Source: Candidatus Methanomethylicaceae archaeon
Lineage (GTDB): Archaea > Thermoproteota > Methanomethylicia > Methanomethylicales > Methanomethylicaceae
Direction: 5' to 3'
Length of the DNA stretch: 49,327 bases
Assembly: GCA_025057955.1 (NCBI GenBank)
Contig: JANXER010000004.1
Coordinates: forward strand, 1-49,327
Made by a program: the position numbers and the translations under genes. The notes under the pieces were generated by a model. The model was not told where the DNA came from. It was given only the letters and a program-made list of their open reading frames with translations, and ran no database searches. The first letter of the stretch is position 1; every line of letters begins with the position of its first letter. Shown in pieces: positions 27,312-34,997 of this stretch.

Positions 27312-27865
27312 GTCCCCTCCCTCAATTTTTTCTCTATATTCTCAAGTCTTTGAGAGGCTTCGTTTAAAATTTGAAGAATTTCCCTTAGAGCTTGCTCAGA
27401 GAACCTCTCCTCTAAGGCAAAGCCGAGATTAAACAACACTTTGAATAAACGCTTAAATGCCTCGCGAAGCTCTTTAGTTTCTTCCCATGGAAGGCGTACT
27501 AGAAAAGAGCTAATAAAAGGTGGTACAAAGAATTTTCTACTTATGCTGAACTGTTGAAGCATTTTACGTTGTTCCTCAAGAAATTGCCTTCCTTTTTCAG
27601 TAAGTGTATATCTTTTTATTCCAGTTTCCTCCTTCTTCGCCTCAATAATATAACCATTGTCTTGAAGCCAAGCCAACAGTGGATATATAGAGCCAGGGCT
27701 TGGCCTCCAGCAACCAACTGTGCGCCTCTCAATTTCACTCATTATTTCCGAACCAGACATGGGTTTTTCGTTTAAAAGCTCTAAAACTTGATAACGAAGA
27801 AATCCCTTTGGCACAGTGGCCATGTGTCTTAGCCAACGCCCTGGTGGGAAGCAATCCTTGAACAT
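27308..27865 (-). CDS. PadR family transcriptional regulator
   Basis: About 185 residues from the ATG at 27865; a TTG at 27886 is rejected because it lies inside the operator dyad. The winged-helix domain shows the PadR signature: GFLRYQVLELLNEKPMSGSEIM, RPSPGSIYPLLAWLQDNGYI and KRYTLTEKGRQFLEEQ. A helical C-terminal dimerisation region ends in coiled coil (QILNEASQRLENIEKKL). PadR proteins usually repress neighbouring transporter operons and are released by the toxic substrate. Position at the head of the ABC operon supports local autoregulation. Confidence 0.93.
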   Translation of the reverse strand: MFKDCFPPGRWLRHMATVPKGFLRYQVLELLNEKPMSGSEIMSEIERRTVGCWRPSPGSIYPLLAWLQDNGYIIEAKKEETGIKRYTLTEKGRQFLEEQRKMLQQFSISRKFFVPPFISSFLVRLPWEETKELREAFKRLFKVLFNLGFALEERFSEQALREILQILNEASQRLENIEKKLREGT

Positions 27866-27866
27866 A

Positions 27867-27896
27867 AATATCGCTATTGATATCAAAATCGATATT
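27867..27896 (-). promoter_or_regulatory. 30-bp dyad operator at the padR-ABC promoter
   Basis: A perfect palindrome TTGATATCAA (27877-27886) is flanked by AATATCG (27867-27873) and its exact complement CGATATT (27890-27896). All share one centre at 27881.5, and 26 of 30 positions are symmetric. The site ends two bases before the ATG at 27865 and abuts the minus-strand TATA (plus 27893-27903). That is where a dimeric repressor would block initiation. Confidence 0.7.
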
Positions 27897-27903
27897 ATAT
27901 AAA

Positions 27904-28205
27904 CTTTTTCTTGTTTTAGATCTCAACAGAAGATTGGCAAAGCTTTATAAATAGAACAGTAATCACTTTTCAATAAAATCTTGAAATTTAGCTTCTCTAT
28001 CCATGGACTCCTACACTGATTAATACCTTTTGAAGCTACATTAAATTATAATAAGCCAAACCTTCATATGTCCTCTTATTTTTCCCTTACCAAAAGTTAT
28101 AATAACTCTTGGAAGATCTTGAAAGAAGCCTTATCCACTTATTCCTATGAATTCATATCTGCTAGGATTTAGATAGAAATTAAGCAAAATCCCTTTAAAA
28201 ATCAC
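27904..28205. other. 302-base intergenic region
   Basis: No gene of normal length is present. A plus-strand TATA-like CTTTATAAATAG near 27940-27951 has no downstream reading frame, so an unannotated small RNA is possible but unsupported. On the minus strand, the frame of trmO continues past its stop: GTG with AGGTGAT, 24 codons to a TAA, then another coding-looking stretch ending at 28041. I treat this as a decayed extension or chance. Confidence 0.35.
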
Positions 28206-28697
28206 CTAAGGCTCTAAAATTCGACCAGTCCTTAATTTTATTTGCTCAATTAAATTAGAATACCATTCAGGATATTTGAGATTATGAATTATTCTTGATT
28301 CTGTATATGGCTTAATATCAATTATGGGAGTCTCATGGAATAAATCAACATCATCCACATAAAGTTTATTTCCCTCTATTTTCAAAAGCCTCGCAATAGT
28401 TATTGCTATTGGATTTGGTCTATGTGGCGAATCTGTACAAAATACTCCTACGGTTGGAATTGAGTCGATTGGAATTCCAAGCTTAGCAAATCTCCTTGGC
28501 TTTACCAATAATGTTCTTCTTTCAATTTCACTCACTCTATGGAGATAAGCTATTATAATTATATGGGAGAAACCATTTAGTCCTCTTATTCCATCAATGT
28601 ATTCCTTTAATATTTCAATTCTCCCTTTAGCGAATATATCATCTTTTTGCTCTTCAATTATAAAGAAACCTATGGGAAATATTTTGAAAAGTGAAAT
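28206..28697 (-). CDS. trmO: TrmO-type tRNA (N6-threonylcarbamoyladenosine37) methyltransferase, apparent AUU start
   Basis: The open frame encodes about 163 residues with the family core. Near the N-terminus is FKIFPIG, then GLNGFSHIIIIAYLHR, and the hallmark DSPHRPNPIAITIARLL near residue 80. The SAM-dependent enzyme methylates t6A37 of tRNA. No AUG, GUG or UUG exists between the upstream stop (28704-28706) and codon 55. An AUU at 28697 has a seven-base Shine-Dalgarno AGGTGAT exactly five bases upstream and gives the expected N-terminus. The ATG at 28702 touches that site directly, is in another frame and ends after ten codons. A GTG at 28535 would delete the conserved N-terminal third. A sequencing error is the main alternative. 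Confidence 0.85.
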   Translation of the reverse strand: MSLFKIFPIGFFIIEEQKDDIFAKGRIEILKEYIDGIRGLNGFSHIIIIAYLHRVSEIERRTLLVKPRRFAKLGIPIDSIPTVGVFCTDSPHRPNPIAITIARLLKIEGNKLYVDDVDLFHETPIIDIKPYTESRIIHNLKYPEWYSNLIEQIKLRTGRILEP

Positions 28698-28767
28698 TTC
28701 ATATCACCTATTCTATTGTATTGGAAAATTATTTTAATATTTTTCACATAGATTCTGCTGAACTAAA
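28698..28767 (+). promoter_or_regulatory. divergent intergenic region trmO / ZPR1 gene
   Basis: Seventy bases. The minus-strand AGGTGAT ribosome site of trmO (28703-28709) is inside it. On the plus strand, TTTTAATATTTTT (about 28731-28744) is a TATA-like stretch some 28 bases before the ATG at 28768, consistent with a leaderless ZPR1 transcript. Confidence 0.4.
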
Positions 28768-29259
28768 ATGGAAGAGATAAAATATAATGTATTATGCGCT
28801 TGTTGTGGTTATAGCTTAGAGGTTAAGGAAATATACATTGAAATTCCAAAGTTTGGTAGAACTGTAATAATCTCCATGCTCTGTGCAAACTGTGGATATA
28901 GGGTAAATGATGTAGTACCTTTAGAATATAAAGGAGCCTCAAAAATTGAATATAAGGTAAAGGGCTTAAGAGATCTTTCAGCTAAAGTCATAAGATCAAA
29001 AAGCGCAAGAATAGTTATACCGGAGTTGGGATTGGAATTAACGCCTGGACCAAGGGCTGAAGGATTTATAACAAATGTAGAAGGAGTTTTGGATAGATTT
29101 CTATGTATTGCTGAATATTTATATGAGATCTCAAGCGGAGTTGCTAAGAGAAGGGCAAAGAATGCAATAGATAAAATAAAACAAGCAATGAATGGTGAAT
29201 TTGAATTCACAATAATAATGGAGGATGAATTAGGGAATAGCGCAATAATAAAAGATTAA
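28768..29259 (+). CDS. archaeal ZPR1 zinc-finger domain protein
   Basis: 163 residues forming one ZPR1 unit. An N-terminal zinc ribbon is built from CACCGY (11-14 region) and CANCGY (near 38-41). A beta-rich A domain follows, with SARIVIPELGLELTPGPRAEGFITNVEGVLDR, the family's signature stretch. Eukaryotic ZPR1 has two such units and binds translation elongation factor 1A as a folding chaperone. Archaeal single-unit proteins are thought to be ancestral; the same elongation-factor role is inferred, not shown. It overlaps the convergent regulator gene by four bases. Confidence 0.93.
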   Translation: MEEIKYNVLCACCGYSLEVKEIYIEIPKFGRTVIISMLCANCGYRVNDVVPLEYKGASKIEYKVKGLRDLSAKVIRSKSARIVIPELGLELTPGPRAEGFITNVEGVLDRFLCIAEYLYEISSGVAKRRAKNAIDKIKQAMNGEFEFTIIMEDELGNSAIIKD

Positions 29260-30269
29260 TTTAATGCTGCACTTACTATGGAATTAACGTCTGGTATCTT
29301 TATGGATGCTTTACTAGCATAATTAATAATTTGATTTTCATCTAAATATGGATTTATTTTATATTCCTTAACTCCATTCATTAATACATCCCTTGGAATT
29401 CCAGTTCTAATAGCATACCAATCCATCCAATTTTCTGGGGCTTTTACGTATTCTTCTAAGGAGCTTCTATAGAGCTCAGCTAAGGATTTCCTTAAGTCAA
29501 TAGGAATGGAGTTAGAAGCTGCAAGAGTGCAACAATATTGCAACTCAAGCTCCTCTCCTCTCAATAATTCCCTATAACCATAACTTTCAAGCTTCTTGTA
29601 AATTGGATGCCAAACTATGGCATATTTTACTAAGCCTCTTGATGATGCATTAATTAATTCTCCTGGATTTCTAAAGTACCATGTATTAAGATTTTGTGGT
29701 AAAATTTTCTCTCTTATGGCAAGAAATCTTACTAAATCCATGGTGGAAAGCTCACTTGAATATAAATTATTTAGAGGAATGGAATCTTTAACAAGAACCT
29801 TACAACCACCATAAGCCCCTCCTCCAATTATTTTGAAATTCTTGAAAATTGCATAGAAATATAATTGAGTTATTGTTGGTGTTAGAGCTAAATCTACATC
29901 TCTTAATACAAGAGCTTTAGTGGCTTGTATGGAATTAGTAAATACTATTGGAGTTATAATAATATTTAATTTCTCCTTCACTCTTTTTGCAAAAGTTGAT
30001 AGAAAAGGATATTCACTAGACCAAACAATGCCAATTTTTAAATCCCTTAATTTTTCCTCTTTTATAGGAGAGTCAAGCAATTTGATAAGATATTGATTTC
30101 CCATTTTAATTCTAGTTACTAAACCCTCACGTTCAAGTTCGCTCAAAATTTCAGATACTCTACTGCGAGATATCTTTAAAGACTTATGTAAATGGCTTTG
30201 TGGTACATAATCTCCAATTTTAAGAATTTCTAACAATTTTTTCCGAACGATTGATCTACTACTCATCAA
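29256..30269 (-). CDS. winged-helix transcriptional regulator with C-terminal substrate-binding sensor domain
   Basis: 337 residues. Residues 1-65 are a MarR/ArsR-like winged helix (YVPQSHLHKSLKISRSRVSEILSELEREGLVTRIK). Residues 75-337 are an NMT1/SsuA-type periplasmic-binding-protein fold (LKIGIVWSSEYPF, TNSIQATKALVLRDVDLALTPT, VRFLAIREKILPQNLNTWYFRNPGELI). There is no signal peptide, so the binding domain is an intracellular sensor. The same idea as LysR-type regulators is seen, but with an unrelated DNA-binding head. It diverges from a DUF3311-symporter operon and is flanked by palindromic sites, so it probably controls that transporter in response to the transported solute. Ligand unknown. 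ATG 30269 is about 26 bases from a shared TATA, implying a leaderless message. Confidence 0.82.
   Translation of the reverse strand: MMSSRSIVRKKLLEILKIGDYVPQSHLHKSLKISRSRVSEILSELEREGLVTRIKMGNQYLIKLLDSPIKEEKLRDLKIGIVWSSEYPFLSTFAKRVKEKLNIIITPIVFTNSIQATKALVLRDVDLALTPTITQLYFYAIFKNFKIIGGGAYGGCKVLVKDSIPLNNLYSSELSTMDLVRFLAIREKILPQNLNTWYFRNPGELINASSRGLVKYAIVWHPIYKKLESYGYRELLRGEELELQYCCTLAASNSIPIDLRKSLAELYRSSLEEYVKAPENWMDWYAIRTGIPRDVLMNGVKEYKINPYLDENQIINYASKASIKIPDVNSIVSAALN
30241..30256. promoter_or_regulatory. operator-like site inside the regulator's first codons
   Basis: TTCCGAACGATTGATC matches 14 of 16 bases of TTCCGAACAATTGTTC at 30306-30321. It overlies about codons 5-10 of the regulator gene. 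A second regulator site here could act as an autoregulatory block or promote looping; it may also be constrained by coding. Confidence 0.45.
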
Positions 30270-30290
30270 TAAATAAGTGAGAAAAGCAAA

Positions 30291-30300
30291 ATTTATATTT
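30291..30300. promoter_or_regulatory. shared bidirectional TATA-like element
   Basis: ATTTATATTT reads as a TATA box on both strands. Its centre is 26 bases from the regulator ATG (30269) on the minus strand. On the plus strand it predicts transcription start near 30321, five bases before the DUF3311 ATG. One element may therefore serve both divergent genes. Confidence 0.45.
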
Positions 30301-30304
30301 TGGC

Positions 30305-30326
30305 TTTCCGAACAATTGTTCTGAAA
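30305..30326. promoter_or_regulatory. 22-bp palindromic operator before the DUF3311-symporter operon
   Basis: The perfect 12-base palindrome GAACAATTGTTC (30310-30321) extends with one mismatched pair to TTTC...GAAA (30305-30326). It covers the predicted start site and ends on the first base of the DUF3311 ATG. A bound dimer would block the symporter promoter. Confidence 0.7.
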
Positions 30327-30499
30327 TGAAGGATAAAATAAAATCCCTCTATTTCATATTAAGCTTAATTGTAATTATACTATTTTATATAATTCCATAT
30401 TCAATTTTTCATGGTTTTGAAATAGCTATTTTCTGGTTTGTTATTACTTTGGCATGGTTGATTATTACAAACTTTTTATTACTGAGGGGAAGAATATGA
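30326..30499 (+). CDS. small DUF3311-type membrane protein, symporter partner
   Basis: A 57-residue protein read directly from the sequence. It starts MKDKIKSLYF and has two hydrophobic segments (LSLIVIILFYIIPYSIF and AIFWFVITLAWLIITNFLL), ending LLRGRI. Tiny two-helix proteins of the DUF3311 family are typically encoded immediately upstream of sodium:solute symporters, and that is the arrangement here. The stop TGA overlaps the next gene's ATG (ATGA), so the two are translationally coupled. Its function is unknown; it may stabilise the transporter. Confidence 0.85.
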   Translation: MKDKIKSLYFILSLIVIILFYIIPYSIFHGFEIAIFWFVITLAWLIITNFLLLRGRI

Positions 30500-31962
30500 G
30501 CGAATTGCAATGGATATTTGCCTTCATGTTAATAACCTATATTACTTTAGGATCATTTATTGCATATTTTTCAAGAAGATATGGAATTAAATCAAGTAGA
30601 GACTACTTTGTTTCCGGACATAATTTGGGATGGTTTTTAGCTTCTATGACATATGCTGCAACTACATATAGTGCATTTATGATGGTTGGTTTAGTTGGAT
30701 TAACATATTCAACTGGCATAGGGGCTTTGGGATTTGAGCTCGCCTACCTATTGGTAACTGTGGTAATATTGGCTTTGCTTGGATCAAATGTTTGGAAAAT
30801 GGCTAGAGAAAGAGGATGGATAAGCCCTTCTGAAATGCTCTCGGATTTATATGAATCCAATTACATAGGATATATGACCATAGGTATCTATCTTATTGCT
30901 ATGATTCCATATTTAGCTGCTCAAATGGTGGGTGTGGCCTCCATTTTTGAGGGACTTGGTACAAGATATGAAGTAGGACTATTTGTAATAGCCATTCTAA
31001 CATTGATTTGGATAGTATTGGCGGGGATGTGGAGTGTTGCAACAACAGATGCCTATCAAGGAATATGGATGTTAAGCGCAGCTCTTATCTTAATATTTTT
31101 GCTCCTAGTGGGAATAATTCCATCATATAATACTAGTTTAGAGACAATTACTAAAGCTCTAAGCGAAGATGGTATATTAGGTATAACTGATTTTTGGTCA
31201 ATACAAACTTTTCTAGCATATACTATACCTTGGATATTTTTTGCTGTAACAAATCCTCAAGTAGTAGTTAGACTTTATATACATAAGGATAAAGCATCAT
31301 ATAATAAATCTGTGGTTCTATTCTCTATATTTGGTTTTATCTACACAATAGCAGTTATTTTCATAGGCCTTATAGCTAGAGGTTTAACAGAGCTTGGCTT
31401 TTTTGAAAAAATAGCTCGCCACGATATGGTTACTCCTATGCTTGTTTCCAAATTAAATCCAGTAGCGGCCTCCTTCATATATATATCAATATTAGCTGCA
31501 GCTATAACAACAGCAAATTCAATAGTATTAGCAGTGGCCTCCTCCTTTGTTAGAGATTTAATTGAAAAGCGTGGATTGAAAAATATCAATACATTAAGGG
31601 CATCAAATATAATTGTAGCATTTATTATAATAATCTCAGCAATATTAGCTTATTTGAGGATAGGCTTCGTAGTGGATTTATCTGTATTAACTTCAGTGAT
31701 GCTCCTTCCACTTGCTCCAGTCACTATAGCTGCTTGGTTAATGCCGAATGTAATTAAAAAACCATTTTCAAGAAAATTCGCTTCAATTTCATTAATTCTT
31801 GGATTTTTCATGGCTTTAATTTTTGCAATTTATCTTGGACCTAGAAGAACCTTTTTAACATCCTATTTTGGATTGCCAATCTCTGCTATAATATTAATAT
31901 TAAGCACCATAATAGTAATCATTGGTTGTTTAATTGAGCGAATTAGACGAATTAGACATTAA
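30496..31962 (+). CDS. sodium:solute symporter (SSS family)
   Basis: About 488 residues from the ATG at 30496, which has GAGGGGAAG upstream; a longer frame from 30454 overlaps the DUF3311 gene and is rejected. About 13 hydrophobic segments are seen. SSS landmarks include SSRDYFVSGHNLGWFLASMTYAATTYSAFMMVG near 30-60 and the AAAITTANSIVLAVASSFVRDL sodium-binding helix near 345. SSS members import sugars, amino acids, pantothenate or organic acids with sodium; the DUF3311 pairing is common in pantothenate/acetate-like branches. The solute is presumably what the divergent regulator senses. Confidence 0.92.
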   Translation: MSELQWIFAFMLITYITLGSFIAYFSRRYGIKSSRDYFVSGHNLGWFLASMTYAATTYSAFMMVGLVGLTYSTGIGALGFELAYLLVTVVILALLGSNVWKMARERGWISPSEMLSDLYESNYIGYMTIGIYLIAMIPYLAAQMVGVASIFEGLGTRYEVGLFVIAILTLIWIVLAGMWSVATTDAYQGIWMLSAALILIFLLLVGIIPSYNTSLETITKALSEDGILGITDFWSIQTFLAYTIPWIFFAVTNPQVVVRLYIHKDKASYNKSVVLFSIFGFIYTIAVIFIGLIARGLTELGFFEKIARHDMVTPMLVSKLNPVAASFIYISILAAAITTANSIVLAVASSFVRDLIEKRGLKNINTLRASNIIVAFIIIISAILAYLRIGFVVDLSVLTSVMLLPLAPVTIAAWLMPNVIKKPFSRKFASISLILGFFMALIFAIYLGPRRTFLTSYFGLPISAIILILSTIIVIIGCLIERIRRIRH

Positions 31963-32022
31963 CTTTAAATATGGCTTATACAATGCAATGGAAGGGGAGG
32001 AAATTGGAAAGGAGGAATTTAG
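31963..32022 (+). promoter_or_regulatory. his operon promoter and ribosome binding site
   Basis: CTTTAAATA (31963-31971) would set transcription start near 31993. A strong GGAGG (32011-32015) follows, placed to initiate at about 32021-32025, where no AUG, GUG or UUG is found in the hisZ frame. An ATG at 31988 opens another frame that reaches hisZ only if one base is added in the CCCC run at 32039-32042. Confidence 0.5.
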
Positions 32023-33150
32023 TTCACACGCTTTCAAACCCCGAAAGGATTTAAAGATCTCCCCCCAGATGAAGTTGAAAAATATAAATTGATTGAGGAA
32101 AAGTTTAGAGAGATTTTTGAACTTTGGGGTTATAGAGAAGTAAGAACATCAACTGTGGAATATTTTGATATTATAAAGCTTGGAGCAGGAGAGCCCTTTG
32201 TTGATTCCATATTCAAATTTCAGGATTATGATGGTAAATTAATTTCCATAAGAGGAGAGATTACTACACAAATTGCTAGAATGATGGCCACTAGATTATA
32301 CAATGAGAATAGAGTCTATTATATAGAGAATTGCATAAGGTTTGTAAGTCCAAGGGATGTAGGTCAGAGGGAATTTTGGCAAGCTGGCGCTGAGCTATTC
32401 GGCAGAGGAGGGGCAGAAGAGGATGGTGAAATAATATGTTTGGCTTTAGAATGTTTGGAAAAGCTGGGATTAAAGGCAAATGTTGATATTGGAAGTATAT
32501 CCATATTCAGAAAAATAGCTAATTATTTTAAAATTGAAGAGTTGGACGCTCTGAGAAGAGCTATTTCTTCTAAATCTTTATTCGCTATTAGGGAAATTGT
32601 TAGAAATGAAAGTGCCATGGAAGTTCTCAAATATATAATTGAGAATAGAGGAAGTATTGAGATTGTAAAGAAGCTTGTAGATATGGGCATAGCAGAGATT
32701 ATGGAGGATTTAAAGTATTTTGAAGGACTTTTTGAAGTAATAAGAGCATATGGATATGAGGATAGAATAGTAGTAGATCTCAGTACATTAAGAGAGATGA
32801 AATATTACAATGGCATCGTCTTTGAAATATTCTTAGAAGGAATTGGAATTCCAATAGGAGGAGGAGGAAGATATGATGAAATGATGAAGGAATTTGGATT
32901 ATCCTTAGGAGCAACGGGATTTGCAGTTAATATAGATCTAATAATGAAAGCCATAAAATACAGCACTATGAAAAAAGAAGGGCCAGTTAGAATATACTAT
33001 AAAGAGGGATTTTTAGAAAAAGCAGTAAGAATGGCAAAGGAACTCAGAAGCAAGGGAATAAAGTGCATAATAGCTCCACATAGAGGAGAAAACAATGGAA
33101 TTATTTTGGGTGAAAGAGATGAAGGGACTAATATTAGCAATACCAAATAA
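32023..33150 (+). CDS. hisZ: HisZ, regulatory subunit of ATP phosphoribosyltransferase; start codon anomalous
   Basis: The open frame from 32023 encodes about 375 residues of a HisRS-like protein: FQTPKGFKDLPPDEVEKY, motif-1-like GYREVRTSTVEYF, motif-2-like ISIRGEITTQIARMMATRL, and GGGGRYDEMM near the end. It lacks a recognisable HisRS anticodon-binding domain, marking it as HisZ, which partners the short HisG next door. The first canonical start in frame is a TTG at 32089, which would remove the conserved PKGFKDLPP. Either translation begins at TTC 32023, seven bases after GGAGG, or one C is missing from 32039-32042 and the start is ATG 31988. The 3' end overlaps hisG by 32 bases. Confidence 0.85.
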   Translation, partial: FTRFQTPKGFKDLPPDEVEKYKLIEEKFREIFELWGYREVRTSTVEYFDIIKLGAGEPFVDSIFKFQDYDGKLISIRGEITTQIARMMATRLYNENRVYYIENCIRFVSPRDVGQREFWQAGAELFGRGGAEEDGEIICLALECLEKLGLKANVDIGSISIFRKIANYFKIEELDALRRAISSKSLFAIREIVRNESAMEVLKYIIENRGSIEIVKKLVDMGIAEIMEDLKYFEGLFEVIRAYGYEDRIVVDLSTLREMKYYNGIVFEIFLEGIGIPIGGGGRYDEMMKEFGLSLGATGFAVNIDLIMKAIKYSTMKKEGPVRIYYKEGFLEKAVRMAKELRSKGIKCIIAPHRGENNGIILGERDEGTNISNTK

Positions 33151-33763
33151 GGGAAGACTCAGAAAACCAATAATGGAAATTTTAGAATCAATTGGAATAA
33201 TGGCAATGGATGATGAAAGAGTATATTTGAGCAATACTACAATGGAGAATCTTCAATTATTATCAGTTAGAGCCGTGGATATTCCCACATATATATACTA
33301 TGGGATAGCTGATATGGGAATCACTGGAAAGGACATAATAGAGGAATGTGGATTTGAATTGTATGAGCTAGCTGATATGAAGTTTGGCTCATGTAATTTA
33401 GTATTAGCTGTTAGAGAGGATAGCCCATATAGTATTCCTATGGATCTTCCACAAGGAGTAAAAGTGGCTACGGAATTTCCAAATATAACAAGGAGATTTT
33501 TCAATAGCTTGGGCATTCAAGCAGAAATTATAATTCTTAGGGGGGCTGTGGAAATAGCTCCTATATTAGGCTTATCAGATTGTATAGTGGATTTATCAAG
33601 CACTGGAGAAACCTTGAGAAAGAATGGATTGAGGAGCATAGCCACAATAATGAAATCCTCCGCAAGACTCATTTGCAATAAAATTTCATATAAGACGAAA
33701 TATAATGAGGTTAAGAGAATTGAAGAATTATTGGTGAGGGCATGTGAAAATATTAACCTATAA
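33119..33763 (+). CDS. hisG: ATP phosphoribosyltransferase, short form
   Basis: About 214 residues from the ATG at 33119, which has GGTGA five bases upstream; the ORF could extend to 33095 but the family start is LILAIPNKGRLR. Features are GIADMGITGKDII, the FGSCNLVLAV strand, PRPP loop VDLSSTGETLRKNGL near 160, and no C-terminal PII-like regulatory domain. Short HisG proteins need HisZ for activity and feedback inhibition by histidine, which fits the overlapping upstream gene. It catalyses the first committed step of histidine synthesis. Confidence 0.95.
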   Translation: MKGLILAIPNKGRLRKPIMEILESIGIMAMDDERVYLSNTTMENLQLLSVRAVDIPTYIYYGIADMGITGKDIIEECGFELYELADMKFGSCNLVLAVREDSPYSIPMDLPQGVKVATEFPNITRRFFNSLGIQAEIIILRGAVEIAPILGLSDCIVDLSSTGETLRKNGLRSIATIMKSSARLICNKISYKTKYNEVKRIEELLVRACENINL

Positions 33764-34997
33764 GGATTATCAAAAGGATTATCAATTAGAAGCCTTTGAA
33801 GGCATTCCCGAGGAAATTTTCGAAAAGGTGAGAAAAATTATTTCAGATGTTAGAGATAGAGGAGATCAAGCTCTATTAGAATATACTGAGAAATTTGATG
33901 GTATAAAACTTTCAAAAGATGAAATTAAAGTAAGTGAAATGAAGGAGGCCTTCGAATCTCTATCCAATGATGTAAAAACAAGCATATTAAATTCAATTAA
34001 TAGAATCAAAAAATACCAAGAAAATTTGCTTCCAAAACCCCTAACAGTTAGTACGGCTGAGGGAGTTTTCATAACTGCTAAATATACTCCAATTTCTTCC
34101 GCTGGAATTTACATTCCAGGGGGGCTCTCTCCATATGTATCCACAGTAATAATGGCCGCAGTTCCTGCAAAAGTGGCTAAGGTTAAGAGATGTGCAATAG
34201 TAACGCCTCCAAAGTTTCATAAAGAGATATCAGCTATAGCATATATGCTTCAAGTGGATGAAGTTTATAGGGTGGGAGGAGCACAAGCAATAGCTGCATT
34301 AGCCTATGGAACTGAAAGTGTAAGGAAAGTTGAGAAAATTGTTGGGCCAGGTAATATATATGTAACAGCTGCTAAAATTCTCGTTAGCAGGGATGTGGCA
34401 ATTGACATGCCAGCTGGCCCAAGCGAGCTAGTAATATATGCAGAGGATTTGGAGGAATATGAATGGCTGGCAATGGATTTGCTCGCTCAAGCTGAGCATG
34501 ATGCTAGAGCAAGGGTAATGCTAATTACTCCAAGCAAAGAATTGGCTAAGAATGTTAAGGAATACTTAGAAGGTTTTGAGGAGGAATTACCTAGTCTATC
34601 CAATGCTCTTATAATATTGGTGAAAAACAGAGATGAGGCAGTAAAGCTAATAAATGAAATAGCTCCAGAACATTTAGAAGTTATTTGTGAAGATGAAGAT
34701 TTTATAAGTAGAATAGAAAATGCTGGTGCAATTTTTATAGGTAAATATTCACCAACAGCCCTAGGTGATTACACTGTAGGTAGCAATCATATACTTCCAA
34801 CTATGGGTTGGGCGAGGCGTTCATCTCCACTATCAGTGCTTGATTTTATGAAACTTAGCGAAATTATAAGATGCACAAAGGATGGTCTGAAATTTTTGGC
34901 AAAAGATGCTATTACGCTTGCAAAAATAGAAAATATGAAATATCATGAAAGATCTATCTCAATAAGGATGATGAATAATAAAAAGGATGATGAATAA
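33744..34997 (+). CDS. hisD: histidinol dehydrogenase
   Basis: 417 residues from a GTG with GGTGAGG four bases before it. It shows the family's RGDQALLEYTEKFDG, YIPGGLSPYVSTVIMAAVPAKVA, RVGGAQAIAALAYGT, VGPGNIYVTAAK, DMPAGPSELVI and the zinc-binding AQAEHDARAR. It performs the last two NAD-dependent oxidations, histidinol to histidine. It overlaps hisG by 20 bases, and its TAATG junction overlaps the hisC start by one base. Confidence 0.97.
   Translation: MKILTYKDYQKDYQLEAFEGIPEEIFEKVRKIISDVRDRGDQALLEYTEKFDGIKLSKDEIKVSEMKEAFESLSNDVKTSILNSINRIKKYQENLLPKPLTVSTAEGVFITAKYTPISSAGIYIPGGLSPYVSTVIMAAVPAKVAKVKRCAIVTPPKFHKEISAIAYMLQVDEVYRVGGAQAIAALAYGTESVRKVEKIVGPGNIYVTAAKILVSRDVAIDMPAGPSELVIYAEDLEEYEWLAMDLLAQAEHDARARVMLITPSKELAKNVKEYLEGFEEELPSLSNALIILVKNRDEAVKLINEIAPEHLEVICEDEDFISRIENAGAIFIGKYSPTALGDYTVGSNHILPTMGWARRSSPLSVLDFMKLSEIIRCTKDGLKFLAKDAITLAKIENMKYHERSISIRMMNNKKDDE

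Noticed and set aside
29617-29814. Various 60-140 residue frames opposite known genes
   Set aside because: They are antisense or off-frame shadows with unusual composition, no ribosome site or TATA, and no recognised family.
32059-32067. The six-C run in hisZ as a frameshift site
   Set aside because: The protein stays in the same plausible frame on both sides (FKDLPPDEVEKY), so any indel must be upstream of 32044.
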